64,000 bases of DNA. It comes from Torulaspora globosa (Eukaryota; Ascomycota; Saccharomycetes; Saccharomycetales; Saccharomycetaceae). Of this stretch, positions 1-8,285 are shown piece by piece. Location of the stretch: the NCBI RefSeq assembly GCF_014133895.1, contig NC_050733.1:186001-250000 (forward strand). Reading direction: 5' to 3'. The notes under the pieces are model-generated. The model had not been told where the DNA came from and did not search any database. It was given only the letters and a program-made list of their open reading frames with translations. The translations under genes were made by a program, and so were the position numbers. Every line of letters begins with the position of its first letter. Positions within the stretch are counted from its first letter, which is position 1.

Positions 1-1571
1 ACAATGCTACGAGTGCCTTGACGGGCAATGAGACTGCGGCAGCAAATTTCATTCTTTTTGCTGTAAACTATGTGAAATCGCTATCATACTTTAAGATTTT
101 CGTGTCGTTAATGTGCGTCCTGTTAGTGTGGGATCAAGTTTCCTACCAAATAAAGAAAGGTTCCATTGTGGGTCCCAAATGGAAGTGGTATCCGTTTATT
201 GGTCCTTTTCTAGAGTCGCTTGACCCTAAATTTGAGGAATATAAGGCTAAATGGTACTCAGGTGACTTGTCGTGTGTTTCCATTTTTCACAAGTTTGTTA
301 TTATCGCATCTTCTAGGGACTTGGCTAGGAAAATTCTGCAAGCACCAAAGTACGTGAAGCCTTGTGTGGTGGACGTTGCGGTCAAGATTCTGAGACCATG
401 CAACTGGGTTTTCCTCGACGGTAAGGCCCATACGGACTACAGAAGATCCTTGAATGGTTTATTTACTAAACCAGCCTTGGCACAATATTTGCCATCTTTG
501 GAGGCCTTGATGGACAAGTATATGGATAAGTTTGTTGAGATCTCTAAGAAGAACAACTATGAACCTCAAGTGTTTTTCCATGAGATGAGAGAAATCTTGT
601 GTGCCTTATCCTTGAAGGCTTTTTGCGGAGACTACATTACCGAAGACCAGGTCAGAAAGATTGCTGATGATTACTACCTGGTCACTGCCGCACTAGAGTT
701 GGTTAATTTCCCCATTATTATACCTTTCACTAAGACGTGGTACGGTAAGAAAACCGCTGATGCAGCCATGAAGGTCTTTGAGCAATGTGCTCAGATGGCA
801 AAGGATCATATCGCTGCCGCTGGCAAATCTATCTGTGTGATGGATGCTTGGGTGAAATTGATGCACGACGCCAAGCACAAGAACGATGAAGAATCAAGAC
901 TCTTCCACAGAGAATTCACCAACAAAGAGATTTCCGAAGCCATTTTCACCTTCTTGTTCGCCTCGCAGGATGCCTCGTCGTCGTTAGCCTGTTGGTTATT
1001 CCAAATTGTTGCTGACCGTCCTGATGTCTTGCAGAAGATCAGAGAAGAGCAATTGGCAGTCCGTAATAGTGATATGTCCACGGAAATGAACATTGACCTC
1101 ATTGATAAAATGACTTACACCAACATGGTTGTTAAGGAGACTCTACGTTATAGACCACCTGTGTTAATGGTCCCTTATGTCGTTAAGCAAAGCTTCCCCG
1201 TTACTGCTCATTACACTGCACCAAAAGGTTCTATGTTGATACCAACTTTATATCCTGCTCTACATGACCCAGAAGTTTACGAAAATCCAGATGAATTTAT
1301 TCCAGAGAGATGGGAAGAGGGATCCCCTGCTAATGCTGCAAAGAAAAACTGGTTGGTCTTTGGCTGCGGTCCACATGTCTGTCTCGGTCAGACTTATGTT
1401 ATGATTACGTTCACGGCTTTGCTCGGTAAATTCGCTCTTTATACCGACTTCAAACATAAGGTGACCCCATTGAGTGAGAAAATCAAAGTGTTTGCCACAA
1501 TTTTCCCGAAGGATGACCTACTACTTTCCTTCAAAAGAAGAGACCCATTGACCGGCCAGATAGTCGAATGA
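1..1571 (+). CDS. ERG5: Sterol C-22 desaturase, cytochrome P450 family 61 (5' end outside window)
   Basis: ERG5 is the ER-membrane P450 that introduces the C22-C23 double bond late in ergosterol synthesis. About 520 residues are visible and align along their whole length with the recalled S. cerevisiae Erg5 (538 aa). An N-terminal membrane segment (around MCVLLVWDQV) is followed by the P450 fold, an EXXR helix (KETLRYRPP) and the heme loop FGCGPHVCLGQ, whose ligand Cys codon is at 1380-1382. The frame is open to the left edge with no in-frame ATG before the membrane segment, so the true start lies upstream of the window; the first in-frame ATG would remove part of the anchor. It is convergent with BUD22, stop to stop within about 160 bp. 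The call is close to certain; only the 5' boundary is missing. Confidence 0.97.
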   Translation, partial: NATSALTGNETAAANFILFAVNYVKSLSYFKIFVSLMCVLLVWDQVSYQIKKGSIVGPKWKWYPFIGPFLESLDPKFEEYKAKWYSGDLSCVSIFHKFVIIASSRDLARKILQAPKYVKPCVVDVAVKILRPCNWVFLDGKAHTDYRRSLNGLFTKPALAQYLPSLEALMDKYMDKFVEISKKNNYEPQVFFHEMREILCALSLKAFCGDYITEDQVRKIADDYYLVTAALELVNFPIIIPFTKTWYGKKTADAAMKVFEQCAQMAKDHIAAAGKSICVMDAWVKLMHDAKHKNDEESRLFHREFTNKEISEAIFTFLFASQDASSSLACWLFQIVADRPDVLQKIREEQLAVRNSDMSTEMNIDLIDKMTYTNMVVKETLRYRPPVLMVPYVVKQSFPVTAHYTAPKGSMLIPTLYPALHDPEVYENPDEFIPERWEEGSPANAAKKNWLVFGCGPHVCLGQTYVMITFTALLGKFALYTDFKHKVTPLSEKIKVFATIFPKDDLLLSFKRRDPLTGQIVE

Positions 1572-1730
1572 TTTGACCATGATTACTTTTAACAGAGCTT
1601 TTCACAAGCTATCGGATATTTAATTTAGGTGATTACCGCGTTATATATATTATTCCCACAACCCATTCTTCATTATTTATATTATTATGAATACATTAAA
1701 AATGTTGCAGATGTTATGGACAGCTACTAT

Positions 1731-3131
1731 TTAATCGAACGTAATTTTCCTTCCCTGGAATTTGGTGTTCTTCAATTTCTGCTCTGCCTCTCGTTTAGCA
1801 ATCCAGGATGGATGTTCAGTCTTTTCTCTCTCACGAATTGCTTTGGTCTGGTTCACATGAGTGGGTTCTGCCGTCTGGGTTTCCAGCTTCTTGGCTTTAG
1901 CAGCACGTTTTGCTACTCTTTCTTCATATTCCTCCAGTCGCCTCTTTCTCTCTTGATGTTCCTTTTCGATTTCTCTTTGAATATGTTTCGCTTGTCTGCC
2001 ATACTTCTTTTCCCAGATCTTTCTTCTAGCACGTTGACCACGCCTATTTTTCCTCTTTTCCTTTGTTGAGATCTGCTCTCTTGCCACTTTGTCATCAACT
2101 CGGTCATCATCCTCATCTGAGTCGCCGCCACTGTAATAACCAGCCATTAGCTCTGGCAATCTGGCCCTGCCTCTATTCTGATCTGATTCATTATCGCTGT
2201 CGAAGACGCCGCCCTCAGCTTCGATGTCAGCATCGTCGTCCTCGTGATCTGGTTCTTCATCCGTCATCTCATTGTAATTAACGTCAGGATTTAATGTGGC
2301 GGCTTCGAAATCATCCTCTTCTTCATCTGAGTCGCCCAGCAATCCATCGTATTGCTTCAACAAATCTTCACCGAGTTCAACAACATCGCCAGGGTCTTCA
2401 TTTTCGCCTTGCGTATCGGTTGTTTCGCTCGCATCAGTAACGACCTCTTGGTCCTTCTCTACGCTGTTGTCCTCCTTCTTAGACTCCATTTGTCGGTTAA
2501 TGCCAAGAAATACGTTCATTCCAGAATCAAAAGATGAAAAGAGCGTTCGACACTTCTCATTATTCATGGTAGTGCTCACTAGCTGGTCAAATTTGTTTGG
2601 CATCAGTACCTCGTTCCATACTCTGCTGGGATTGAATGCATTTTTTTTATCGTTGTGGACCTTCCAAAACTCATGATTGGCAAACCAGTTGGGCACAGAA
2701 ACCTTCTTCGAAGGAACCACCTTCGCAATTGAGACTTTTATTGTCTTGGATTTGCAAACAAGTTCAGCAAAATGCTCAATCCCGTATTCGTCTCGTATTT
2801 TCGCAATAAGAGGTGTAAAATCGTTCTTAGCATTTTTCTTGGGGCGGTATTGGTTTAAATTCTTCACAAGAAGGGATCTTAAATTTTTTTCCAGATAATA
2901 AACCTTATTATTGAAGATTTGCAAGCGCAGTGCATCCAGTTGCTGAGCCACCTGCTCTAAGTTTATGTTAGAGAGTAATTTGGTGACTCTTTTCGAACTT
3001 TTCTTTCCCTTAGCATTGTACAACTTTGCTATCCCGCCTAATCTGGGCCGGAAGCTGGATAGATCGCCATTGGCATAATGATATTGATATTCCAGGTTAT
3101 CAAGCTTGAAAAGCAGATTATCTTTTGGCAT
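1731..3131 (-). CDS. BUD22: Bud22-like ribosome biogenesis factor
   Basis: Predicted nucleolar protein for 18S rRNA maturation and small-subunit assembly; in S. cerevisiae its loss also alters bud-site selection. The 466-residue product has the family layout: a conserved basic N-terminal domain (about 1-210), a long acidic middle with DSDEEEDDFE-type stretches, then a lysine/arginine-rich coiled-coil tail ending in the family signature HPSWIAKREAEQ and a GRKITFD terminus. The frame extends nine bases upstream only through a TTG, so the ATG at 3129-3131 is taken as start. ERG5 and BUD22 are convergent neighbours in S. cerevisiae as well, which supports orthology. A tandem GATGAG array about 100 bp upstream fits the PAC motif of ribosome-biogenesis promoters. 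Confidence 0.93.
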   Translation of the reverse strand: MPKDNLLFKLDNLEYQYHYANGDLSSFRPRLGGIAKLYNAKGKKSSKRVTKLLSNINLEQVAQQLDALRLQIFNNKVYYLEKNLRSLLVKNLNQYRPKKNAKNDFTPLIAKIRDEYGIEHFAELVCKSKTIKVSIAKVVPSKKVSVPNWFANHEFWKVHNDKKNAFNPSRVWNEVLMPNKFDQLVSTTMNNEKCRTLFSSFDSGMNVFLGINRQMESKKEDNSVEKDQEVVTDASETTDTQGENEDPGDVVELGEDLLKQYDGLLGDSDEEEDDFEAATLNPDVNYNEMTDEEPDHEDDDADIEAEGGVFDSDNESDQNRGRARLPELMAGYYSGGDSDEDDDRVDDKVAREQISTKEKRKNRRGQRARRKIWEKKYGRQAKHIQREIEKEHQERKRRLEEYEERVAKRAAKAKKLETQTAEPTHVNQTKAIREREKTEHPSWIAKREAEQKLKNTKFQGRKITFD

Positions 3132-3224
3132 ACTATTCAAGGGACCGATGCTGAAGTATTAGATTCTTAAGACCTCCAATTGGGATCTTTACGAGTTGCC
3201 AGATGATTGTTGATAATCCCAGTT

Positions 3225-3253
3225 GAGATGAGATGAGATGAGATGAGATGATG
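3225..3253. promoter_or_regulatory. Tandem PAC-like (GATGAG) array upstream of BUD22
   Basis: Five overlapping GAGAT/GATGAG units run in tandem about 95-120 bp upstream of the BUD22 ATG. GATGAG is the core of the PAC element bound by Dot6/Tod6 in ribosome-biogenesis promoters. An A/T tract resembling the partner RRPE motif (AAAATTTT) lies about 20 bp further upstream. The repeat itself is seen directly; its regulatory role is inferred from the gene it precedes. Confidence 0.6.
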
Positions 3254-5033
3254 CGATGGCTCAATTAAAATTTTCTACGACTCTAGAAAAGATATGTGAT
3301 GTAAGGATGTTATATTTCGCCAAGAACAGATCACCATTAAAAACTGTGATAATTCAATAGCCTACGAGCTGCAAGAGTGATCAGACTGACGTGCAAATCG
3401 TTGTTATATTGAGTCTCTTTTTCATGAATGAACCATTTCAAAAGGATGTAATTAGCTCAAGAATTCGTCATCATTTATATCTACGATTTTTATACGGAAA
3501 ACATGCTTGAACTCAAGCATGCAGGAGAGATTGGGAAATTTTAGTTGCAATCATTGTGGAATATCGTTAAGGCGAATCCAATCAGTACCACGCCCTGTCA
3601 CAGGCAGATATCATCAACGTTTCCAAATAAACAAATAAGGAAACACAGTTGACCGTCGTGAAAATTGTGTAATTCATCATAAACGAAAAGCTCAAGTCCT
3701 TTCCAAATATGCGCTGCAACCTAGAATTTCTCCTTTCTCTCAGATCCGCAAGTTTTTGCATCAGACAGTGTTAACTCTATCTGACATGATGAAATAAAAT
3801 CTCATTCAGACATATGCTTGTCTTATTTTGAGTAAACTGTTTCATCTTCTGCAAAAAGGATTCGGGGTTCTCTGCGTCATAGTATTATCTTCTGATAAGT
3901 ACCATTGATCTTCCTGCGTTGTTGATGCATCGCATTAAGCAAAAGATTCTCAGAAAAGCATGAATGGTAATTGTAAGGTTTTTGTCTTCACAAAAATTCA
4001 GACTCGTCATCTAAAAGGATCATCATAAAAAACTGCTAAAACAACAATATGATCAGAAATCAAAAGCATCAACAAAACAACAGGCAAATCTTGAGACGAG
4101 GGACACCTCAATGATACTTTCGTAATCGACTTCCATGAATCTGTAGCGTGGGTTTTCTAGGCCCACTTGAAAGCATTGTCACTCATAAGTATAAATCAGT
4201 GCCCAGTGCTGTGCCTCTTCATCTTCAGTAGAAGAAGATCAAAAAAGTTCGGAAAAAAGTAAGTGAAAACTACTGTTTTCATTTGCTTCCGCTACACTTA
4301 GCGGTACTCAGGCTTCCAAAGGAAGATATTGACTTAATCAGATATGGTGCAAAAACGTATCAACATATACTCGTTCAGCCAGTAATTCCAGCTTTTGTTT
4401 TTGTTTGATCATCATATGAGTTCATCACTTCCTTTTTCAAACCGAATATGGATGATTGAATTGGAGACAAGAAACAAAACAAATCACCGAAATATCCCTA
4501 TATTTCAACCTTCTTAAGGCTCGCAGCTTTTCAGCTATCCTCAGTTCGATATGCATGATCAGTTTTCTAATCATTAAAGTCAGAAACTCTAGTTTGTATG
4601 TTTGTGTATCATGGTCATCAGTGGAAGCCTTATTCTACGTTTTGATAACTTCTTTCGTCCTCGTCTCCCAATCAATTTCTGGTCAAGCAATACTTAAAGA
4701 GAAGTGTTACGCCAGAAGTCTTTTCCTGAGTCTGCTCCTCTTATATAGGCAAAATTTTCATTTTCCGGCCCGCTACGTTCGATGGGATTTTCATCATTAG
4801 GGCTGGAAAGGGTGTTTGGGTCTCAGGACTGGATCGCCTGCAATGAATCAGACAATAAGGTAGTGCCATATATCGAGAATGAACCGCCTGGATTGAACCA
4901 AGACTCTAATCAAATCATTAGGGATTGAGAAGTCATCTGGCAGCATTGAAATCAGGAAAGTTGCACATCGCAAGGTCGTACGAAATGACTTTGGATCTGC
5001 CACTTTAACAAGTGGTGCTCTTCAAAAGCACGG

Positions 5034-5071
5034 TTGCTAGTGGTTTGGTGGTAGAATTGCTTCGTCATTGG
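5034..5071 (+). pseudogene. Degenerate 5' half of a tRNA-Gly
   Basis: The start of this segment matches the D-arm region of the intact tRNA-Gly(GCC) at 5449-5519, including the GTGGTTT-GTGGTA-AAT core, with a few substitutions. An anticodon-arm-like TCGTCATTGG follows with deletions. No T-arm or B-box follows, so it cannot be a functional gene. It lies in opposite orientation to the intact copy about 400 bp away. Confidence 0.35.
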
Positions 5072-5448
5072 TAAGTATACAGAGCTCAATGTAGTTTACT
5101 CCTCTGTCTTTCCCTCGTACTGGGATCCAAGCGAATCGCCTTAATGGCTTTTTAGTTCATCGTTAAAACAATTGACACCGACGAACGATAAGCGCTTGAA
5201 CAGCAAAGTATTGATAGTCTGATGATAACGCCGCGCTATTGATTCGCAAAGTTTAGTGCAAGCTGTCAAATGCAAGTTTCTATTGATTGATGATAATGTG
5301 TGGGTTTAAATCATATTTGACCGTATGTCCGCATCTGAGGCCCTCTCTCGCTTTATTTAGGAGCCGTCCCACGGCAATGGTGTTGCCTAAGCTTCGAACA
5401 AGATCTACCGATGAATGAGCCGCTGCATTGGAAATCTGAGTCAAAAAA

Positions 5449-5519
5449 TGCGCAAGCCCGGAATCGAACCGGGGGCCCAACGATGGCAACGTTGGATTTT
5501 ACCACTAAACCACTTGCGC
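5449..5519 (-). tRNA. tRNA-Gly (anticodon GCC)
   Basis: The 71-nt minus-strand sequence folds as a standard cloverleaf: acceptor stem GCGCAAG/CTTGCGC with discriminator A, D-arm A-box TGGTTTAGTGG, anticodon GCC in loop TTGCCAT, and T-arm GGTTCGATTCC. No intron is present. It is identical in the gene body to the copy at 49284-49354. Both copies carry Ty3-like LTR sequence just upstream of the tRNA 5' end. Confidence 0.97.
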
Positions 5520-5533
5520 TCGGAAGAATTGGT

Positions 5534-5859
5534 TGTTCTAATAGAACGATTTGACATATCAGCTCGACAAGGCACCTCGAACATCTGGCCAAGTATATGC
5601 CTGACTGAGACGTTGATCCATGACCGATATAGGAGAACCAGATATCAGGCCTAAGCCTCGAGTGGCGAGTCAACGAGAGATAACTGGATCCCTTTTATAT
5701 CTTTCCTTTGGACCTCTCGTTGAGTCGCTATCCAAGACTTAGATCTGCTATATGACTAGCTTGTATTGGTAATCGATCTAGTGCTATATACTCCGCCAGA
5801 CTGGACAAGATCTTCGATTACATCTTACCGAGCTGATATGTACAGCTTGTACTATTACA
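5534..5859. mobile_element. Rearranged (head-to-head) Ty3-like LTR
   Basis: The segment starts 14 bp beyond the tRNA-Gly 5' end. Its left part (5534 to about 5680) matches the reverse complement of the right half of the solo LTR at 49372-49703; shared blocks include GACCGATATAGGAGAACCA and GCCTCGAGTGGCGAGT. Its right part (about 5680-5859) is a more diverged copy of the same half in the opposite orientation, including CCCTTTTATAT and the terminal TACTATTACA. Both outer ends therefore correspond to the LTR 3' end. Total length, 326 bp, is close to the 332 bp of the intact LTR. No internal gag or pol sequence is present. An internal inversion or nested insertion followed by recombination would explain it. 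Confidence 0.75.
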
Positions 5860-6643
5860 AGAATTTTTGGTTCAACATATGCCCAGCACTTGGGACCGGC
5901 CAACACTGAGACATGTTGTAAAGAGACGAGTTGATTTCAAGTTTTATTCCACTTTCATAAGAGCATGGAGGTACTGTAGCATACATCTTGGACATCTTGC
6001 CGAATTATGCTTGTAGACTCGCAGCCTATGGAGGGAAACTTTATGGCCTGACCGGCAGAGAAGGTTATGCGATGGAAGGGAGCAGTCATCGAGCACAACA
6101 TGGGCGCATAAAGACAGAAGCTGAGAAGAGTTTTAGCGCTCGTACATACTACATGTTACGTGAAGAACTCTGTATGCAGCACTGTGAATTTTGAACATAC
6201 TGAGAATATGACAGCTACGTGCTGAGCGGCTGAGAATTCGATCGAGTGCGGGCATCCCCTTCTGTGCTCGTTGGAATCTCCACTTTGACACTACTTGGAT
6301 ATTCTCTGAAGCTATAGTTTAAGTACCGAATAGTCCTCTCTTTTTTCAGAGAGGTGATACCTGCAAGATAAACTAGATCATGAAGAGACAATTGCACTGG
6401 GCTTAGCATCGGTTTGATACACGAACTCTAACCAAGATAATTGATCTCGAAGTCGGCAAGGCAGAGAGAGTCTGTTCATAACCAGACGAGCGCTCTTATA
6501 GTTGGGCGGCAACAGAGACAGGGTAACGGAGTCTTTGAATCTGTACCTTTCGACGAAAAGCTTGGCACATAAGGAATCTAATAGTACCAGGATCTCGAAG
6601 AACACAATAACAATGGGTACTCCGAAATCAGGGCGCAGAAACA
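5860..6643. other. Intergenic region upstream of SEC59
   Basis: Between the rearranged LTR and SEC59 only short, unconvincing frames occur. The last part presumably holds the SEC59 promoter; an out-of-frame ATG at 6613, 31 bp upstream of the chosen start, could act as a short upstream ORF. No RNA gene, repeat or relic was recognised. Confidence 0.4.
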
Positions 6644-8173
6644 ATGGGTGATAATCATGCTGGCGGTATGACAGTGAGTACAGCACCAGTGGAGGAGACA
6701 AAGGCGAAATCTGCGGCTGCTGGAAAGGTCCAGGGTGATTCTTCGAAGCCGGATAATCCGTTCAAACCTGAGAAGATAATGCAGCTGGCCATATTGGGGA
6801 TTACTCTCCATTTGGTATGGAATAAACTATACTACTCTGATGGAGAATACCGAGTGCTGTTTCATAACGGTCTGATCGTGGCTGTTGCAGTGCTTGCTGG
6901 AGCCTTTTCTACGTACAGGCACGGGGAGGCCAATTCTTCATTATTGCCGAAGTTCGAAATAATATATCTGGTCTACTTAACATTTATGATGGTCATATTG
7001 TTTGATAGAGCACATGCCAGTGTTAATTTTGGCTTGGTTCTGAATTGTATCAATATGCCAGAGGCATTCAAACTTGGTGCGCAGGCAATTTTTGTTCTAC
7101 TGAACGAATCACCAGCAGAATTGGATGAGAAACTTCGACACTTGCTTGCTATTTGCCTGAACTATGCCCTTTATACAATACTGGCTAACATCAGTCAACT
7201 GAAGAGTTTGGATGCAATCGATTGCAACTTATTCAGCATTCTATTAACCAATGTTCTGTTCATACATGAGCCCGTCGAATCTATCTATTTCCAGGTATTG
7301 AGGGGCACCATGTGGGCTTTTTTAACCATAGTGGGAGTTAATTACACCATTGATTTGATTCTAGCGCCCTTACTGAATACCTACGTGAAATCTGCGGTGC
7401 TCTTCAGTATTTTTATTATTGGATTTCCCGCTTTGGTTAGAAAGCTGTTGACAATCGATAATCATGATTCACTTGAGTGGTTGATCAGTTATATCACTAC
7501 ATCTTATACGCGTCAGCGCATTTTGACCATTTGGCTAGCATCGTTGCTGACTTTGATACCCAATGTTTTGATCTTCAAATCCAGTTTCACTCTAAATTCA
7601 TCAAGAAAGATATGGCATTTCTTGGTACTTATTTTAATCGCCAAACCATTCGAAATTGATCCAAACTTCGTGAAAATATCACTGGCAGGATCCATTGTGC
7701 TTTTCCTGAGTGTGGAGTATTTGAGATATCTCAAGCTGGAACCCATAGGTGGGTATCTCGACTCTAAATTGAGGCTTTTTGCAGATTACCGTGATGATAA
7801 AGGACCCATAATAGTCTCATACATCTATTTGATTTTGGGGATTGCCACACCCTTGTTGATCAATAACTCGCCCGTTGGACTGATTAGCCTTGGGGTGGGC
7901 GATTCTTTGGCGTCCATTGTTGGCAGCAAATGGGGAAGGAAGGTCTGGCCCGGAACAAACAAGACACTTGAAGGCACTGCTGCTTTTATTGTTAGTACCG
8001 TAGCGACAGCCGCGATTTTCAAACGCTATCTGGGTTACTTCAAACATATATCGCTGACCAATTTAAGTGTCATTTGCACCTTGTGCGGTTTGCTTGAAGG
8101 GAATAGCTCTCTGAATGACAACATTTTAATCCCTGCTTTCATGCTGATTACGGAAGAGCTTTTTACTGATTGA
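6644..8173 (+). CDS. SEC59: Dolichol kinase
   Basis: Dolichol kinase catalyses CTP-dependent phosphorylation of dolichol at the ER membrane, the last step in making the carrier for N-glycosylation, O-mannosylation and GPI anchors. The 509-residue protein is a multi-pass membrane protein after a hydrophilic N-terminus of about 40 residues. The C-terminal third carries the family core: FADYRDDKGPIIVS followed by GVGDSLASIVG and the NKTLEGTAAF motif, with the terminal LEGNSSLNDNILIPA. Length is close to S. cerevisiae Sec59 (519 aa), but the N-terminal 40 residues are not conserved and an internal start is possible. It is convergent with CLU1, as in S. cerevisiae. Confidence 0.96.
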   Translation: MGDNHAGGMTVSTAPVEETKAKSAAAGKVQGDSSKPDNPFKPEKIMQLAILGITLHLVWNKLYYSDGEYRVLFHNGLIVAVAVLAGAFSTYRHGEANSSLLPKFEIIYLVYLTFMMVILFDRAHASVNFGLVLNCINMPEAFKLGAQAIFVLLNESPAELDEKLRHLLAICLNYALYTILANISQLKSLDAIDCNLFSILLTNVLFIHEPVESIYFQVLRGTMWAFLTIVGVNYTIDLILAPLLNTYVKSAVLFSIFIIGFPALVRKLLTIDNHDSLEWLISYITTSYTRQRILTIWLASLLTLIPNVLIFKSSFTLNSSRKIWHFLVLILIAKPFEIDPNFVKISLAGSIVLFLSVEYLRYLKLEPIGGYLDSKLRLFADYRDDKGPIIVSYIYLILGIATPLLINNSPVGLISLGVGDSLASIVGSKWGRKVWPGTNKTLEGTAAFIVSTVATAAIFKRYLGYFKHISLTNLSVICTLCGLLEGNSSLNDNILIPAFMLITEELFTD

Positions 8174-8285
8174 ACCACAAAAGCTTCAATAGCGAAAAAT
8201 GGAAGGTGATCTATTAACATGTAATTACAAGAAATCATTACGACATTAAATAGGAACAGATGATAGAGAAAGAAAACGCAATAAC

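Larger units (their letters stand above)
3132..5448. other. Gene-poor intergenic stretch between BUD22 and tRNA-Gly
   Basis: This 2.3 kb AT-rich stretch is unusually long for a compact yeast genome. Apart from the BUD22 promoter array and a decayed tRNA-Gly-like half near 5034-5071, no convincing gene was found. The longest frame (4456-4800, plus strand) starts on TTG, has an unbiased hydrophobic composition and resembles no known protein. A TATA-like element (GTATAAAT near 4189) is present but no ORF or known structured RNA follows it. No centromere CDEI-CDEII-CDEIII arrangement was seen. Confidence 0.5.

Noticed and set aside
4230..4275. CCGAA-containing sequence resembling centromere CDEIII
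   Set aside because: No AT-rich CDEII of the right length and no CDEI beside it.
4456..4800. 114-codon frame in the BUD22-tRNA interval
   Set aside because: Starts on TTG, no recognisable motif, hydrophobic random composition and no sign of a promoter or conservation.
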